Assembly (NCBI GenBank): GCA_020634935.1 | Contig: JACKAT010000084.1 | Span: 1-13,399 of the forward strand | Direction: 5' to 3' | Source: Anaerolineales bacterium | GTDB taxonomy: Bacteria; Chloroflexota; Anaerolineae; 4572-78; J111 | DNA: 13,399 nt | In this document: positions 7,696 through 13,399 of the stretch, one piece after another | Layout of the letters: every line of letters starts with the position of its first letter | Numbering within the stretch: position 1 is the first letter of the stretch | The notes under the pieces: model-generated | The model's database searches: none | Seen by the model: the letters and a program-made list of their open reading frames with translations, nothing else | What the model was told of the DNA's origin: nothing | Program-made: the position numbers and the translations under genes

Positions 7696-10230
7696 GTGTC
7701 GAAACAAAGTCGAACTACAGAAACCAAAGTCGATAAGAAGCCATCATCGCCGGCCAAAGGGCAGACCTTGACCGAGACTTTAGATGCACCAGCGGCATTG
7801 GCAGAATTTCCAATTGGCTGGTCCAGCGCCCCTAACCAACCAACTATTGGGGGGCAAGCCGATCGGTTAGAGAGTCGGAAATTTCACACCGTCCAGCGCC
7901 AGCAGATGGCGCGCCAAATTGGTGCGTTTCACGGCAACCACCATTTGCAACGCTTAGCTGCTTCGTCAAAAAATCGACCAGTTTTTGCACCTTACCAACC
8001 GAACAAAGAATCCGCAACCCTAGACCAAGCCCAACGTGCGGCCGGTAAGGCTGACCCAAACGCTCGTACCGTTACGCTCAAAGCTCCATTTGAGTCACCG
8101 ACCACAAATCTTGTCAGCCGTTGGTCGTTTCCGGGATTGGATACCCTGAAGGAGAAAGCAGCCGAGTTTGCTCAAGATTTTCCCGGCTACCCCCTTCTCA
8201 CCTTTGTTTTGGGTCGTGACCCCATCGCCGATAAACCCGTAACCCGCAATGCCACGAATCTTATTCAGGGGTTGTTAAGTCTGGTTCCGGGTGGCGACAA
8301 GATGTTTGCAAACCTGCAAAAGTCCGGCGCTATTGAGCAGGCCTACGCCTGGGTCCAAAATCAGATTGCCAAGCTCAATCTAACCTGGAACAAAATTAAA
8401 GGCCTGGTTAAAAAGGCCGTCAGCCGACTCGAAATCGGCGATGTGCTTAATCCGTTGAAAGCGATCCGAACCAAGGTATTTCCTGTCTTTCGTCCGCTCA
8501 TCACGCGTCTAAAAAACTTCGCGGTCGCCGCCGGTCAAAAAATTTTGGAGTTCATCTTTGAAGGGGCATTAACTCTGGCCGGGCCATTTGCCTCAAAAAT
8601 TCTGGGCGTTGTCAAACGCGCCGGAGGCGTTTTCAACAAAATCATCAAAGACCCGATTGGGTTCGTGGGTAATCTGGTTAAAGCAGTTCAAAAAGGTTTC
8701 AGCCAGTTCTCAAAGAACATTTTGACCCACCTCAAATCAGGTCTTATGGGTTGGCTCTTCGGCACGCTGAGTAAAGCCGGACTGCAAATGCCCCAAAAGC
8801 TGGATTTACAAGGTCTCCTCTCGATTGTGCTCCAGGTTTTAGGACTTACATACAATGTGCTGCGCCGCAAATTGGTCGGCATGTTAGGCGAAGAGCGGGT
8901 GGCCAAACTGGAGCAGGTCTTTGAATTCATCAAGACCTTAGCCACCGAGGGCCTAGCCGCGGCCTGGCAGCAACTGTTGAGCTACATCGGCTCCTTAAAG
9001 GATATGGTCATCGGCGCGATCCGGGAGTGGGTGGTGACCAAGATTGTCACCTCAGCCATCACCAAGCTGGTCTCGATGTTTAACCCGGCCGGGGCCGTCA
9101 TCCAGGCCATAATGGCCATCTATAACACCATCAAATTTTTCATTGAGCGCGCCGACCAGCTTGCCGAACTGGCCAACGCCGTCTTTGGATCGATTGGCAG
9201 TATTGCCGCCGGCAGTATCGGGGCGGCGGCCGGTTACATTGAGAAGACGATGGGGCGGGCTATTCCGATAATGTTGGGCTTCCTAGCTCGATTGATTGGG
9301 CTAGGCGGAGTCGGAGGGAAGATCAAAAATATCATCCGAGGAATTCAGGCCAAAATTTCAAAGGCAATTGATCGGTTTATTAGTTTTATTAGACAGAAAG
9401 CCAGGAAGCTGTTTAGACGGGGTGGGAAAGCAAAAGAAGAACCCAACAATGTCTCTGAGAAGGATCGCCAAGCTGGATTGGCAGCATTTGAGAAGGAAGA
9501 AAAGAAATATATCAAAGATGGCGGCATAACCCGTGAAGATGCCAAAAAGACGGCTGCCTCTGTAAAGAAAAAGTATCCGGTTTTCAAGTCTGTTAGTGTG
9601 GTTGATGGGAAGGATAGTTGGGATTATCAATATGTCTTTAGGGCAAAGGTAGATACTCCAACTGAGAAGGCTGAAATTAACATATCGGAAGCAGATATTG
9701 CCAAAACAGTAGATGAAGCAATTAGAGCCAGAGGTACTGCTATAGCAGATTTGCAAAAAAGAAGAGGTCAAGAGAAAGGCAAGAAGACAGTAGCTTGTGT
9801 TGGAACTAAATGTTTCATGAGTGGATGGACGGAAGAACGCCCTGAAGCTCATTTAGCAACTATGACTGTTCTATTTGAAGAAGGGAAAGAAAAAGAAAGA
9901 ATGATAAGGGAAAGTGGCTCCTCAGTTAAAGAGCACGCAGAGAAATTTACAGATACAAAGAAAAAGCCGAAAGTTGAAGGATTAGAATATCAGACAAGGG
10001 GTTCTGGTTATTTGGATAAAGGTGTATCAGGACGGTATGTTGCCTCGCATGCAGAGAAACAAGCTGCACAATGGGCACCAAATCAACCAATTGGAGTTAC
10101 TAGAGGAATGTGCGGTGATTGTCAAAGGTACTTCAAATCATTAGCCAAACGAACTAAACGCCTACAAGTTGTAGCAGATCCTAATGTAGTACGTATTTTT
10201 CATACCGACGGCACGGTAGAGACACGATAA
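7696..10230 (+). CDS. Large eCIS toxin: helical trunk with C-terminal DYW-like deaminase domain
   Basis: The 844-residue frame starts at GTG 7696 with only a weak ribosome binding site. Order of parts: polar, disordered N-terminus (1-60); Q...GN...QR motif at 67-88; a very long trunk of amphipathic helices (about 130-580), rich in glycine/alanine near the end (SIAAGSIGAAAG) and resembling trunks of polymorphic toxins in eCIS loci; a pre-toxin region (about 590-655) with VVDGKDSWDYQY; then the toxic tip. The tip has HAE (H785, E787) and CGDC (C806, C809), the zinc and proton-shuttle residues of the cytidine-deaminase fold. Its surrounding HAEKQAA, CGDCQRYFK and FHTDGT resemble plant DYW editing domains. 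It should deaminate a base in nucleic acid or a nucleotide inside the target cell; the substrate is not predictable. A pair C701/C706 precedes it. The tip DNA is much richer in AT than the trunk, implying module exchange. Confidence 0.88.
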   Translation: MSKQSRTTETKVDKKPSSPAKGQTLTETLDAPAALAEFPIGWSSAPNQPTIGGQADRLESRKFHTVQRQQMARQIGAFHGNHHLQRLAASSKNRPVFAPYQPNKESATLDQAQRAAGKADPNARTVTLKAPFESPTTNLVSRWSFPGLDTLKEKAAEFAQDFPGYPLLTFVLGRDPIADKPVTRNATNLIQGLLSLVPGGDKMFANLQKSGAIEQAYAWVQNQIAKLNLTWNKIKGLVKKAVSRLEIGDVLNPLKAIRTKVFPVFRPLITRLKNFAVAAGQKILEFIFEGALTLAGPFASKILGVVKRAGGVFNKIIKDPIGFVGNLVKAVQKGFSQFSKNILTHLKSGLMGWLFGTLSKAGLQMPQKLDLQGLLSIVLQVLGLTYNVLRRKLVGMLGEERVAKLEQVFEFIKTLATEGLAAAWQQLLSYIGSLKDMVIGAIREWVVTKIVTSAITKLVSMFNPAGAVIQAIMAIYNTIKFFIERADQLAELANAVFGSIGSIAAGSIGAAAGYIEKTMGRAIPIMLGFLARLIGLGGVGGKIKNIIRGIQAKISKAIDRFISFIRQKARKLFRRGGKAKEEPNNVSEKDRQAGLAAFEKEEKKYIKDGGITREDAKKTAASVKKKYPVFKSVSVVDGKDSWDYQYVFRAKVDTPTEKAEINISEADIAKTVDEAIRARGTAIADLQKRRGQEKGKKTVACVGTKCFMSGWTEERPEAHLATMTVLFEEGKEKERMIRESGSSVKEHAEKFTDTKKKPKVEGLEYQTRGSGYLDKGVSGRYVASHAEKQAAQWAPNQPIGVTRGMCGDCQRYFKSLAKRTKRLQVVADPNVVRIFHTDGTVETR
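9340..10230 (+). other. AT-rich, probably acquired 3' module of the toxin gene
   Basis: By direct count, bases 9061-9120 in the trunk are 36/60 G+C, 9361-9420 are 24/60, and 9841-9900 and 9961-10020 are each 21/60. Arginine codons change from mostly CGN to AGA/AGG at the same place. The shift falls just before the pre-toxin region, so the pre-toxin and deaminase parts appear to have been brought in together. Confidence 0.7.
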
Positions 10231-10258
10231 AGTCAATTAATAAATCTATGTCAGAGAT

Positions 10259-10363
10259 ATGAACAGAAAGAAAAGACATTTAGAAAAGACCAAGTGTAAC
10301 CAAGCCAAGGCACCCTGGCTCAGCGAAACACCCATCCCACGAAGAAGAAGTCGCTACGACTAA
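10259..10363 (+). pseudogene. Short frame that may be the displaced N-terminus of the DUF922-like gene
   Basis: ATG 10259 opens a 34-codon frame, beginning MNRKKRHLEKTK and ending in IPRRRSRYD before TAA 10361-10363. Its basic, polar start looks like the N-termini of the neighbouring cargo-type genes. The next gene, eleven bases on and in another frame, begins directly at its motif with a TTG and no ribosome binding site. A +1 shift in the GAAGAAGAAG tract (10341-10350) would join the two into one protein of ordinary design. This may be a mutation, a sequencing error or, less likely, programmed frameshifting. Confidence 0.45.
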
Positions 10364-10373
10364 CTTCGCAACC

Positions 10374-11045
10374 TTGCAAGATCGCATCGGCAACCAGGCG
10401 ATACAGCGATTGTTGACTCAACACGGAGGAAAGCTCGACGAAAAGAGCATTGTTCACCTTCTACGCCAAAATGGAAATAATGTTAAAGGCTTAACCAAGA
10501 GCAATGGTGGGAGCAGCCCTGATACGATCCAACGGGACGATGACGATGCAAAGCCGCAGGTCCAGGCAAGCAATGGCGAAGTAAAGCTCGAAGAAGTTGA
10601 GTATGACTATTACAACGTAACCGGCAACACCCTGGCCGAGGTAGCCCAACAGTTGGACCCAGAGGAGTGGGGGCGTTGCACCTACCGTTTCGACTATAGC
10701 TACGAAACAACCAATGGGCGCACGACCAAGGTCGATATGACCCTAAAATTGACGGTTCGTCTGCCACGCTGGCAGGGTCAGGGTTGGGATAAGGCGTCAC
10801 CGGCGGCCAAAAATGAGTGGCGGCGTATGCTGGATGCTCTACAACAACACGAGATGGATCACGCCGATATTGCCCGGCAGTGGGCACCGAGGTTCAAAGC
10901 ACGGTTGCTCAATCAGCGGAGTAACAGCGTTGAGAGGCGTTATAACCAGACTCTGGAGAAAGTGAACCATGAAACCAAGCACTTTGATGAGAAAACAAAA
11001 CATGGTCATACCCAGGGGATCAGCCTGGATTTCAGTATAAAGTAA
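10374..11045 (+). CDS. DUF922-like putative zinc metalloprotease with cargo-type motif (start uncertain)
   Basis: From TTG 10374 the frame gives 223 residues. It opens with LQDRIGNQAIQRLL, the motif shared by the neighbouring genes, then has a polar linker with IQRDDDD. From about residue 70 it resembles the DUF922 family: YYNVTGNTLAEV, a CTYRFDYSY strand, LPRW, a conserved tryptophan (NEWRRML) and then HEMDH (H159, E160, H163), an HExxH zinc site. DUF922 proteins are putative secreted peptidases; activity here is unproved. It may process cargo or act as a protease effector. In this frame the upstream region is open from 10284 but holds no usable start other than the TTG, which has no ribosome binding site. 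A frameshift from the ATG at 10259 is therefore suspected. The C-terminal 50 residues are polar and helical. Confidence 0.78.
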   Translation: MQDRIGNQAIQRLLTQHGGKLDEKSIVHLLRQNGNNVKGLTKSNGGSSPDTIQRDDDDAKPQVQASNGEVKLEEVEYDYYNVTGNTLAEVAQQLDPEEWGRCTYRFDYSYETTNGRTTKVDMTLKLTVRLPRWQGQGWDKASPAAKNEWRRMLDALQQHEMDHADIARQWAPRFKARLLNQRSNSVERRYNQTLEKVNHETKHFDEKTKHGHTQGISLDFSIK

Positions 11046-11068
11046 GGGGTCAAGCGATAGTCATTATT

Positions 11069-11074
11069 AAGGAG
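11069..11074 (+). promoter_or_regulatory. Strong ribosome binding site of the DUF4157 gene
   Basis: AAGGAG is seven bases from ATG 11082, the clearest translation signal among the cargo-type genes, so this protein may be made in larger amount than its neighbours. Confidence 0.75.
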
Positions 11075-11081
11075 CATACCA

Positions 11082-11876
11082 ATGACAAAAGAACATCTCA
11101 CCAACGAAGAAAAAAAAGGCAAAGTCAAGCCGGATAAACAGGCGGAAAACCGCGAGCAGGCGACTGATGCCAGCGTGGATCGCTCCGGTCTGGCCCAACT
11201 GCAAAACCAGGTGGGCAATCGGGCGGTGCAACGGATGCTGGCCCAGCGCAGCGGCGACGGCCCCACGACCCTTGATGAGGAGACCGCCGGGCGGATCAAC
11301 CGCGAGCGGGGCGGGGGGCATCCGCTGGATAGCGCTATGAAGGAGCAGATGGGCACGGTTATGGGCCAGGATTTTAGCAATGTACGGGTTCACACCTCGC
11401 GGGAGTCGGATGATCTGAACCAGCAAGTGGGGGCCAAGGCATTTACGACCGGTCAGGATATCTTCTTCAAAGAAGGGGCTTATGATCCCGGCTCGAGCGG
11501 TGGGCAGGAGTTGATCGCCCACGAATTGACCCACGTCGTGCAGCAAAGCAGCGGCGCGGTCGGCAACGGCAGCGGTCGGATGACGGTCAATGCGCCGGGT
11601 GATGTGTATGAGCAGGAAGCGGACGCCGTCGCCAAACAGGTAACCTCAATGGATTTATCTGTCACCGCTGGGGGCGACTCGGTGCAGCGGCAAGCAGCCC
11701 CGAAGAATGAAGAGGAATTGCAAACCAAAGCTGTCCAGCGCCAAGAGGGTGTCGAAGAAGAGGAAGAGATGCAAACGAACTCGCCGCAGCAGCAAGATGT
11801 CCCTGAAGAGGAAGATCTGCAAACTAAGTCGGTGCAGCGCGAAGAACTTCCGGAAGATGAGGAAATGGCGGGATAA
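11082..11876 (+). CDS. DUF4157 eCIS-associated metalloprotease-like protein
   Basis: This 264-residue protein starts with a charged, disordered stretch, then the motif LQNQVGNRAVQRML (40-53). A DUF4157 domain follows (about 75-185): the segment G.PLD...K..M....G.DFSNVRVHT, the strand AFTTGQDIFF, the zinc site HELTH (147-151) and the downstream EQEAD (177-181), whose glutamates could complete metal binding. DUF4157 is a hallmark of eCIS loci and is often fused to toxin domains. Here no toxin follows. Instead the C-terminus (about 205-264) consists of acidic repeats of 16-17 residues, each like EEELQTKAVQRQE, ending abruptly in a cut-short copy. It may be a cargo-processing or loading factor rather than a toxin; that is inferred from the lack of an effector domain and from its position beside the particle genes. 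Confidence 0.92.
   Translation: MTKEHLTNEEKKGKVKPDKQAENREQATDASVDRSGLAQLQNQVGNRAVQRMLAQRSGDGPTTLDEETAGRINRERGGGHPLDSAMKEQMGTVMGQDFSNVRVHTSRESDDLNQQVGAKAFTTGQDIFFKEGAYDPGSSGGQELIAHELTHVVQQSSGAVGNGSGRMTVNAPGDVYEQEADAVAKQVTSMDLSVTAGGDSVQRQAAPKNEEELQTKAVQRQEGVEEEEEMQTNSPQQQDVPEEEDLQTKSVQREELPEDEEMAG
11711..11876 (+). repeat. Tandem acidic LQTK..QR repeats in the DUF4157 protein
   Basis: Three units, LQTKAVQRQE, MQTNSPQQQD and LQTKSVQREE, are each set between runs of glutamate, 17 and 16 residues apart. A fourth unit starts as EEM and is cut off by the stop. The middle unit has lost the conserved K and R. The same type of repeat is common after DUF4157 domains. Confidence 0.8.
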
Positions 11877-11878
11877 AA

Positions 11879-12076
11879 GTCCACAGATGGACACAGATAG
11901 GCACCGATGAAAGATAAAAAACAAGACGCAAAAGTCAGGTGACAGTCACTTATTGTTAATAAATCAGCATTGATTAGGCCAAATAGGTCGATTTAGAGCG
12001 GCCAAGTGACTGTCACCTTTAGAACTATGTAAGTCCTGGAAAAAATATCTGTGAAAATCTGTGCCCATCTGTGGAC
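11879..12076. mobile_element. Nested inverted-repeat element (possible MITE or REP-like element)
   Basis: The 20 bases at 11879-11898 and those at 12057-12076 are inverted copies with one mismatch (GTCCACAGATGGACACAGAT). Inside them AGGTGACAGTCACTT (11937-11951) and its exact inverse (12004-12018) form a second pair; each contains the dyad GTGAC-N-GTCAC. The outer arms are built from a 10-base repeat (ATCTGTGNNN, three copies at 12047-12076). The roughly 200-base element fills the whole gap between the DUF4157 and DUF4255 genes, encodes nothing, and ends 20 bases before the next ATG. The layout resembles a small non-autonomous element or a dispersed intergenic repeat. No transposase is present. 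Confidence 0.65.
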
Positions 12077-12095
12077 AAAAAAATGACCGAGGCTC

Positions 12096-12962
12096 ATGAT
12101 CAACGAACTAGACGAAGCCCTGCGGCGGTTGCTACTGCGGGATGATCAGATCAAAGAGAATAGGATCGACATTAGTTTTGATCAGCCCAAGGGCGATTGG
12201 TCGGCCAAGCTCAGCCGGGCCACGCTCAACCTGTTCTTGTACGATGTTCGGGAGAACAGCAAGCTGCGCCAGACCCGACCGGCCTGGGAGGTGAGGCCCC
12301 ACAACGGCGACAGCGTCACTCGTCATCGGCGACCGGTCCGGCTGGATCTGCACTATATGCTGACCGCCTGGGCCACCGAGCCGGATGACGAGCACTACCT
12401 GCTGACTGTGGCCCTCATGGCCCTGTTCCGCACGCCGGAACTGCCGGTCGATCTGCTGCCCGACCGTTTGCAGGAGCAGCCCGTGCCAATCTGTCTGACC
12501 GTGGCTCAGGAAGACATCCTGCGCAATCCGGCTGAAATTTGGAGCGCGATGGAGAACCAGCTTCGTCCCTCGGTCCCTGTGGTGGTGACGCTGGCTCTCA
12601 ATCCTTATGAGCCTATGCCGGCCGTCAAAATTGTTAAAGAACGCGGTCTGCGCTTTGAACCACATCTCAAACGACGCGACAAAGCCTACCGCGAGCAAGA
12701 AGATGCATCAGACGAAGCCAAAGCCGCTCACTACCGCTGGACCATCGGCGGTACGGTGACGAGCGATCAGCCGCTGGACTTTGAAACGATTCGCCTCATT
12801 CTGGTCGAGGCAGGGGTGGAAGTCCGGCCTCACGCGGATGGGCGCTTTAGCTTCGGCAACTTAACCGCCGGGGATTATAACTTGGAGATTTACGTAGGCG
12901 ACCGCCGGGCGGAGCACAAGGTTATTACCGTTCCGTCGGCGGATTTCGAGGTAAAGCTGTAG
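12096..12962 (+). CDS. DUF4255 (Pvc16-like) eCIS tail terminator/cap protein
   Basis: The 288-residue protein matches the DUF4255/Pvc16 N-terminal family: MINELDEALRRLLLRD, then DISFDQP..DWSAKL....LNLFLYDVREN, RRPVRLDLHYMLTAWA and EHYLLTVALMALFRTPELP. In eCIS particles this protein caps the distal end of the tube and sheath and fixes particle length. After about residue 212 a separate beta-sandwich-like domain follows (HYRWTIGGTV...GRFSFGNLTAGDYNLEIYVGDR), similar to carboxypeptidase-regulatory-like folds; such extensions are known in part of this family. GAGG at 12089-12092 is close to the ATG (three bases), so translation may be modest. It begins the structural part of the locus and precedes the sheath gene by 75 bases. 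Confidence 0.9.
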   Translation: MINELDEALRRLLLRDDQIKENRIDISFDQPKGDWSAKLSRATLNLFLYDVRENSKLRQTRPAWEVRPHNGDSVTRHRRPVRLDLHYMLTAWATEPDDEHYLLTVALMALFRTPELPVDLLPDRLQEQPVPICLTVAQEDILRNPAEIWSAMENQLRPSVPVVVTLALNPYEPMPAVKIVKERGLRFEPHLKRRDKAYREQEDASDEAKAAHYRWTIGGTVTSDQPLDFETIRLILVEAGVEVRPHADGRFSFGNLTAGDYNLEIYVGDRRAEHKVITVPSADFEVKL

Positions 12963-12987
12963 CGAGAGACAAGGCTGTTCAAATCCA

Positions 12988-13005
12988 AACAAATCGCTAT
13001 TTGTT
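12988..13005 (+). other. Small hairpin between the cap and sheath genes
   Basis: AACAAAT and ATTTGTT form a perfect 7-base-pair AT-rich stem with a CGCT loop. There is no following U-tract, so it is not a convincing terminator. It could stabilise or mark the sheath transcript, but it may also be chance. Confidence 0.3.
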
Positions 13006-13022
13006 CTACAAAACATATCTTT

Positions 13023-13030
13023 AAAGGAGA
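13023..13030 (+). promoter_or_regulatory. Strong ribosome binding site of the sheath gene
   Basis: AAAGGAGA, with AGGAG eight bases from ATG 13038, is near-perfect and fits a protein needed in many copies per particle. Confidence 0.8.
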
Positions 13031-13037
13031 GTAACTT

Positions 13038-13399
13038 ATGCCCGAATATCTGGCGCCAGGCGTCTATGTGGAAGAGGTCGATCGTGGTCCCAAGCCGATT
13101 GAAGGGGTCGGTACCGCCCTGCCGGTCTTTATCGGCTTTACGGAAAAGGCCGAATATAGCCGCATGATCAATCGCGAGCGCGTGATCGAAGAGGTGGTAT
13201 TCAAGCCCCAGTTGGTAACCAATTGGGGGCAGTACCAGGAGACCTTTGGCAGTTTTGTCGAGGGCGCTTACCTGCCCCACGCGGTCTATGGCTACTTTAT
13301 GAACGGCGGGACGCGCTGCTATGTTCTCAGCATCAAAACTATCCCTAAAGCGTCGGCTAAATTGCTGGGCAGCGACGGCAAATCGGAGCTGCTAAACGT
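13038..13399 (+). CDS. eCIS contractile tail sheath protein (partial, runs off right edge)
   Basis: The visible 120 codons begin MPEYLAPGVYVEEVDRGPKP and continue with IEGVGTALPVFIGFTEKA, then FVEGAYLPHAVYGYFMNGGTRCYVLSI. This is the standard N-terminal region of phage and eCIS tail sheath proteins: the N-terminal arm (APGVYVEE) that links neighbouring subunits, a GV.T....FIG strand, and the AV.GFF.NGG..CYVVR-type segment of the core. The sheath surrounds the inner tube and contracts to drive it through the target envelope. The rest of the gene lies outside the window; eCIS loci often carry more than one sheath gene. The strong ribosome binding site confirms the start. Confidence 0.95.
   Translation, partial: MPEYLAPGVYVEEVDRGPKPIEGVGTALPVFIGFTEKAEYSRMINRERVIEEVVFKPQLVTNWGQYQETFGSFVEGAYLPHAVYGYFMNGGTRCYVLSIKTIPKASAKLLGSDGKSELLN

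Noticed and set aside
9358..9852. 164-codon open frame on the minus strand within the toxin
   Set aside because: It is antisense to the well-supported deaminase toxin, rich in Phe/Ser/Leu as expected from the complement of AT-rich Lys/Glu codons, and has no ribosome binding site or recognisable domain.
11923..11929. A further AAGACGC heptamer upstream of the DUF4255 gene
   Set aside because: It is a single copy with no partner at 11 or 22 bases and lies inside the inverted-repeat element, so it is probably chance.
12132..12698. 188-codon open frame on the minus strand within the DUF4255 gene
   Set aside because: Antisense to a clearly recognised eCIS gene; composition and lack of motifs mark it as a shadow frame.

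Overview
The window holds the leading part of an extracellular contractile injection system (eCIS) locus: a phage-tail-like secreted particle that delivers protein cargo into other cells. The organism is most likely a member of the Chloroflexota. This is inferred from the pairing of large BTAD/SARP regulators with eCIS genes, the long helical toxin trunk, the DUF4157/DUF4255 gene set and the mid-50% GC. No rRNA, tRNA or marker gene is present to prove it.

Layout. (1) Bases 1-2532, minus strand: the N-terminal 844 codons of an AfsR-like regulator (winged helix, BTAD, NB-ARC ATPase, TPR repeats) that runs off the left edge. (2) A 146-base divergent promoter region. (3) 2679-3605, plus strand: a second, short BTAD regulator. 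(4) 3606-3926: a control region with tandem AAGACGC heptamers on an 11-base period, placed 8 bases before a possible -10 box. This is the classical geometry of a SARP operator. (5) 3927-6371: a small conserved hypothetical gene and the eCIS AAA+ ATPase. (6) 6468-11876: four cargo-type genes in a row: an unknown helical protein, a large toxin with a C-terminal DYW-like deaminase, a DUF922-like HExxH protein and a DUF4157 HExxH protein. (7) 11877-12095: a nested inverted-repeat element. (8) 12096 onward: structural genes, a Pvc16-like DUF4255 protein and the start of the tail sheath gene, which continues past the right edge.

How it fits together. The BTAD regulators probably switch the locus on from the phased-repeat operator. 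The ATPase, the DUF4255 cap/terminator protein and the sheath belong to the particle. The toxin and the two metalloprotease-like proteins look like cargo or cargo-processing proteins. All four genes of the cargo block carry a version of one short motif near the N-terminus (Q...GN...QR), strong in two, good in the third and weaker in the fourth. It may be a shared docking or loading signal.

Most notable points: the SARP-type operator; the shared motif; a deaminase module whose DNA drops to about 35% GC beside a trunk of about 60% GC; a 12-base direct repeat that separates a perfect but orphan ribosome binding site from its likely former gene; a probable frameshift at the start of the DUF922-like gene; and a simple repeat read in frame inside the ATPase.
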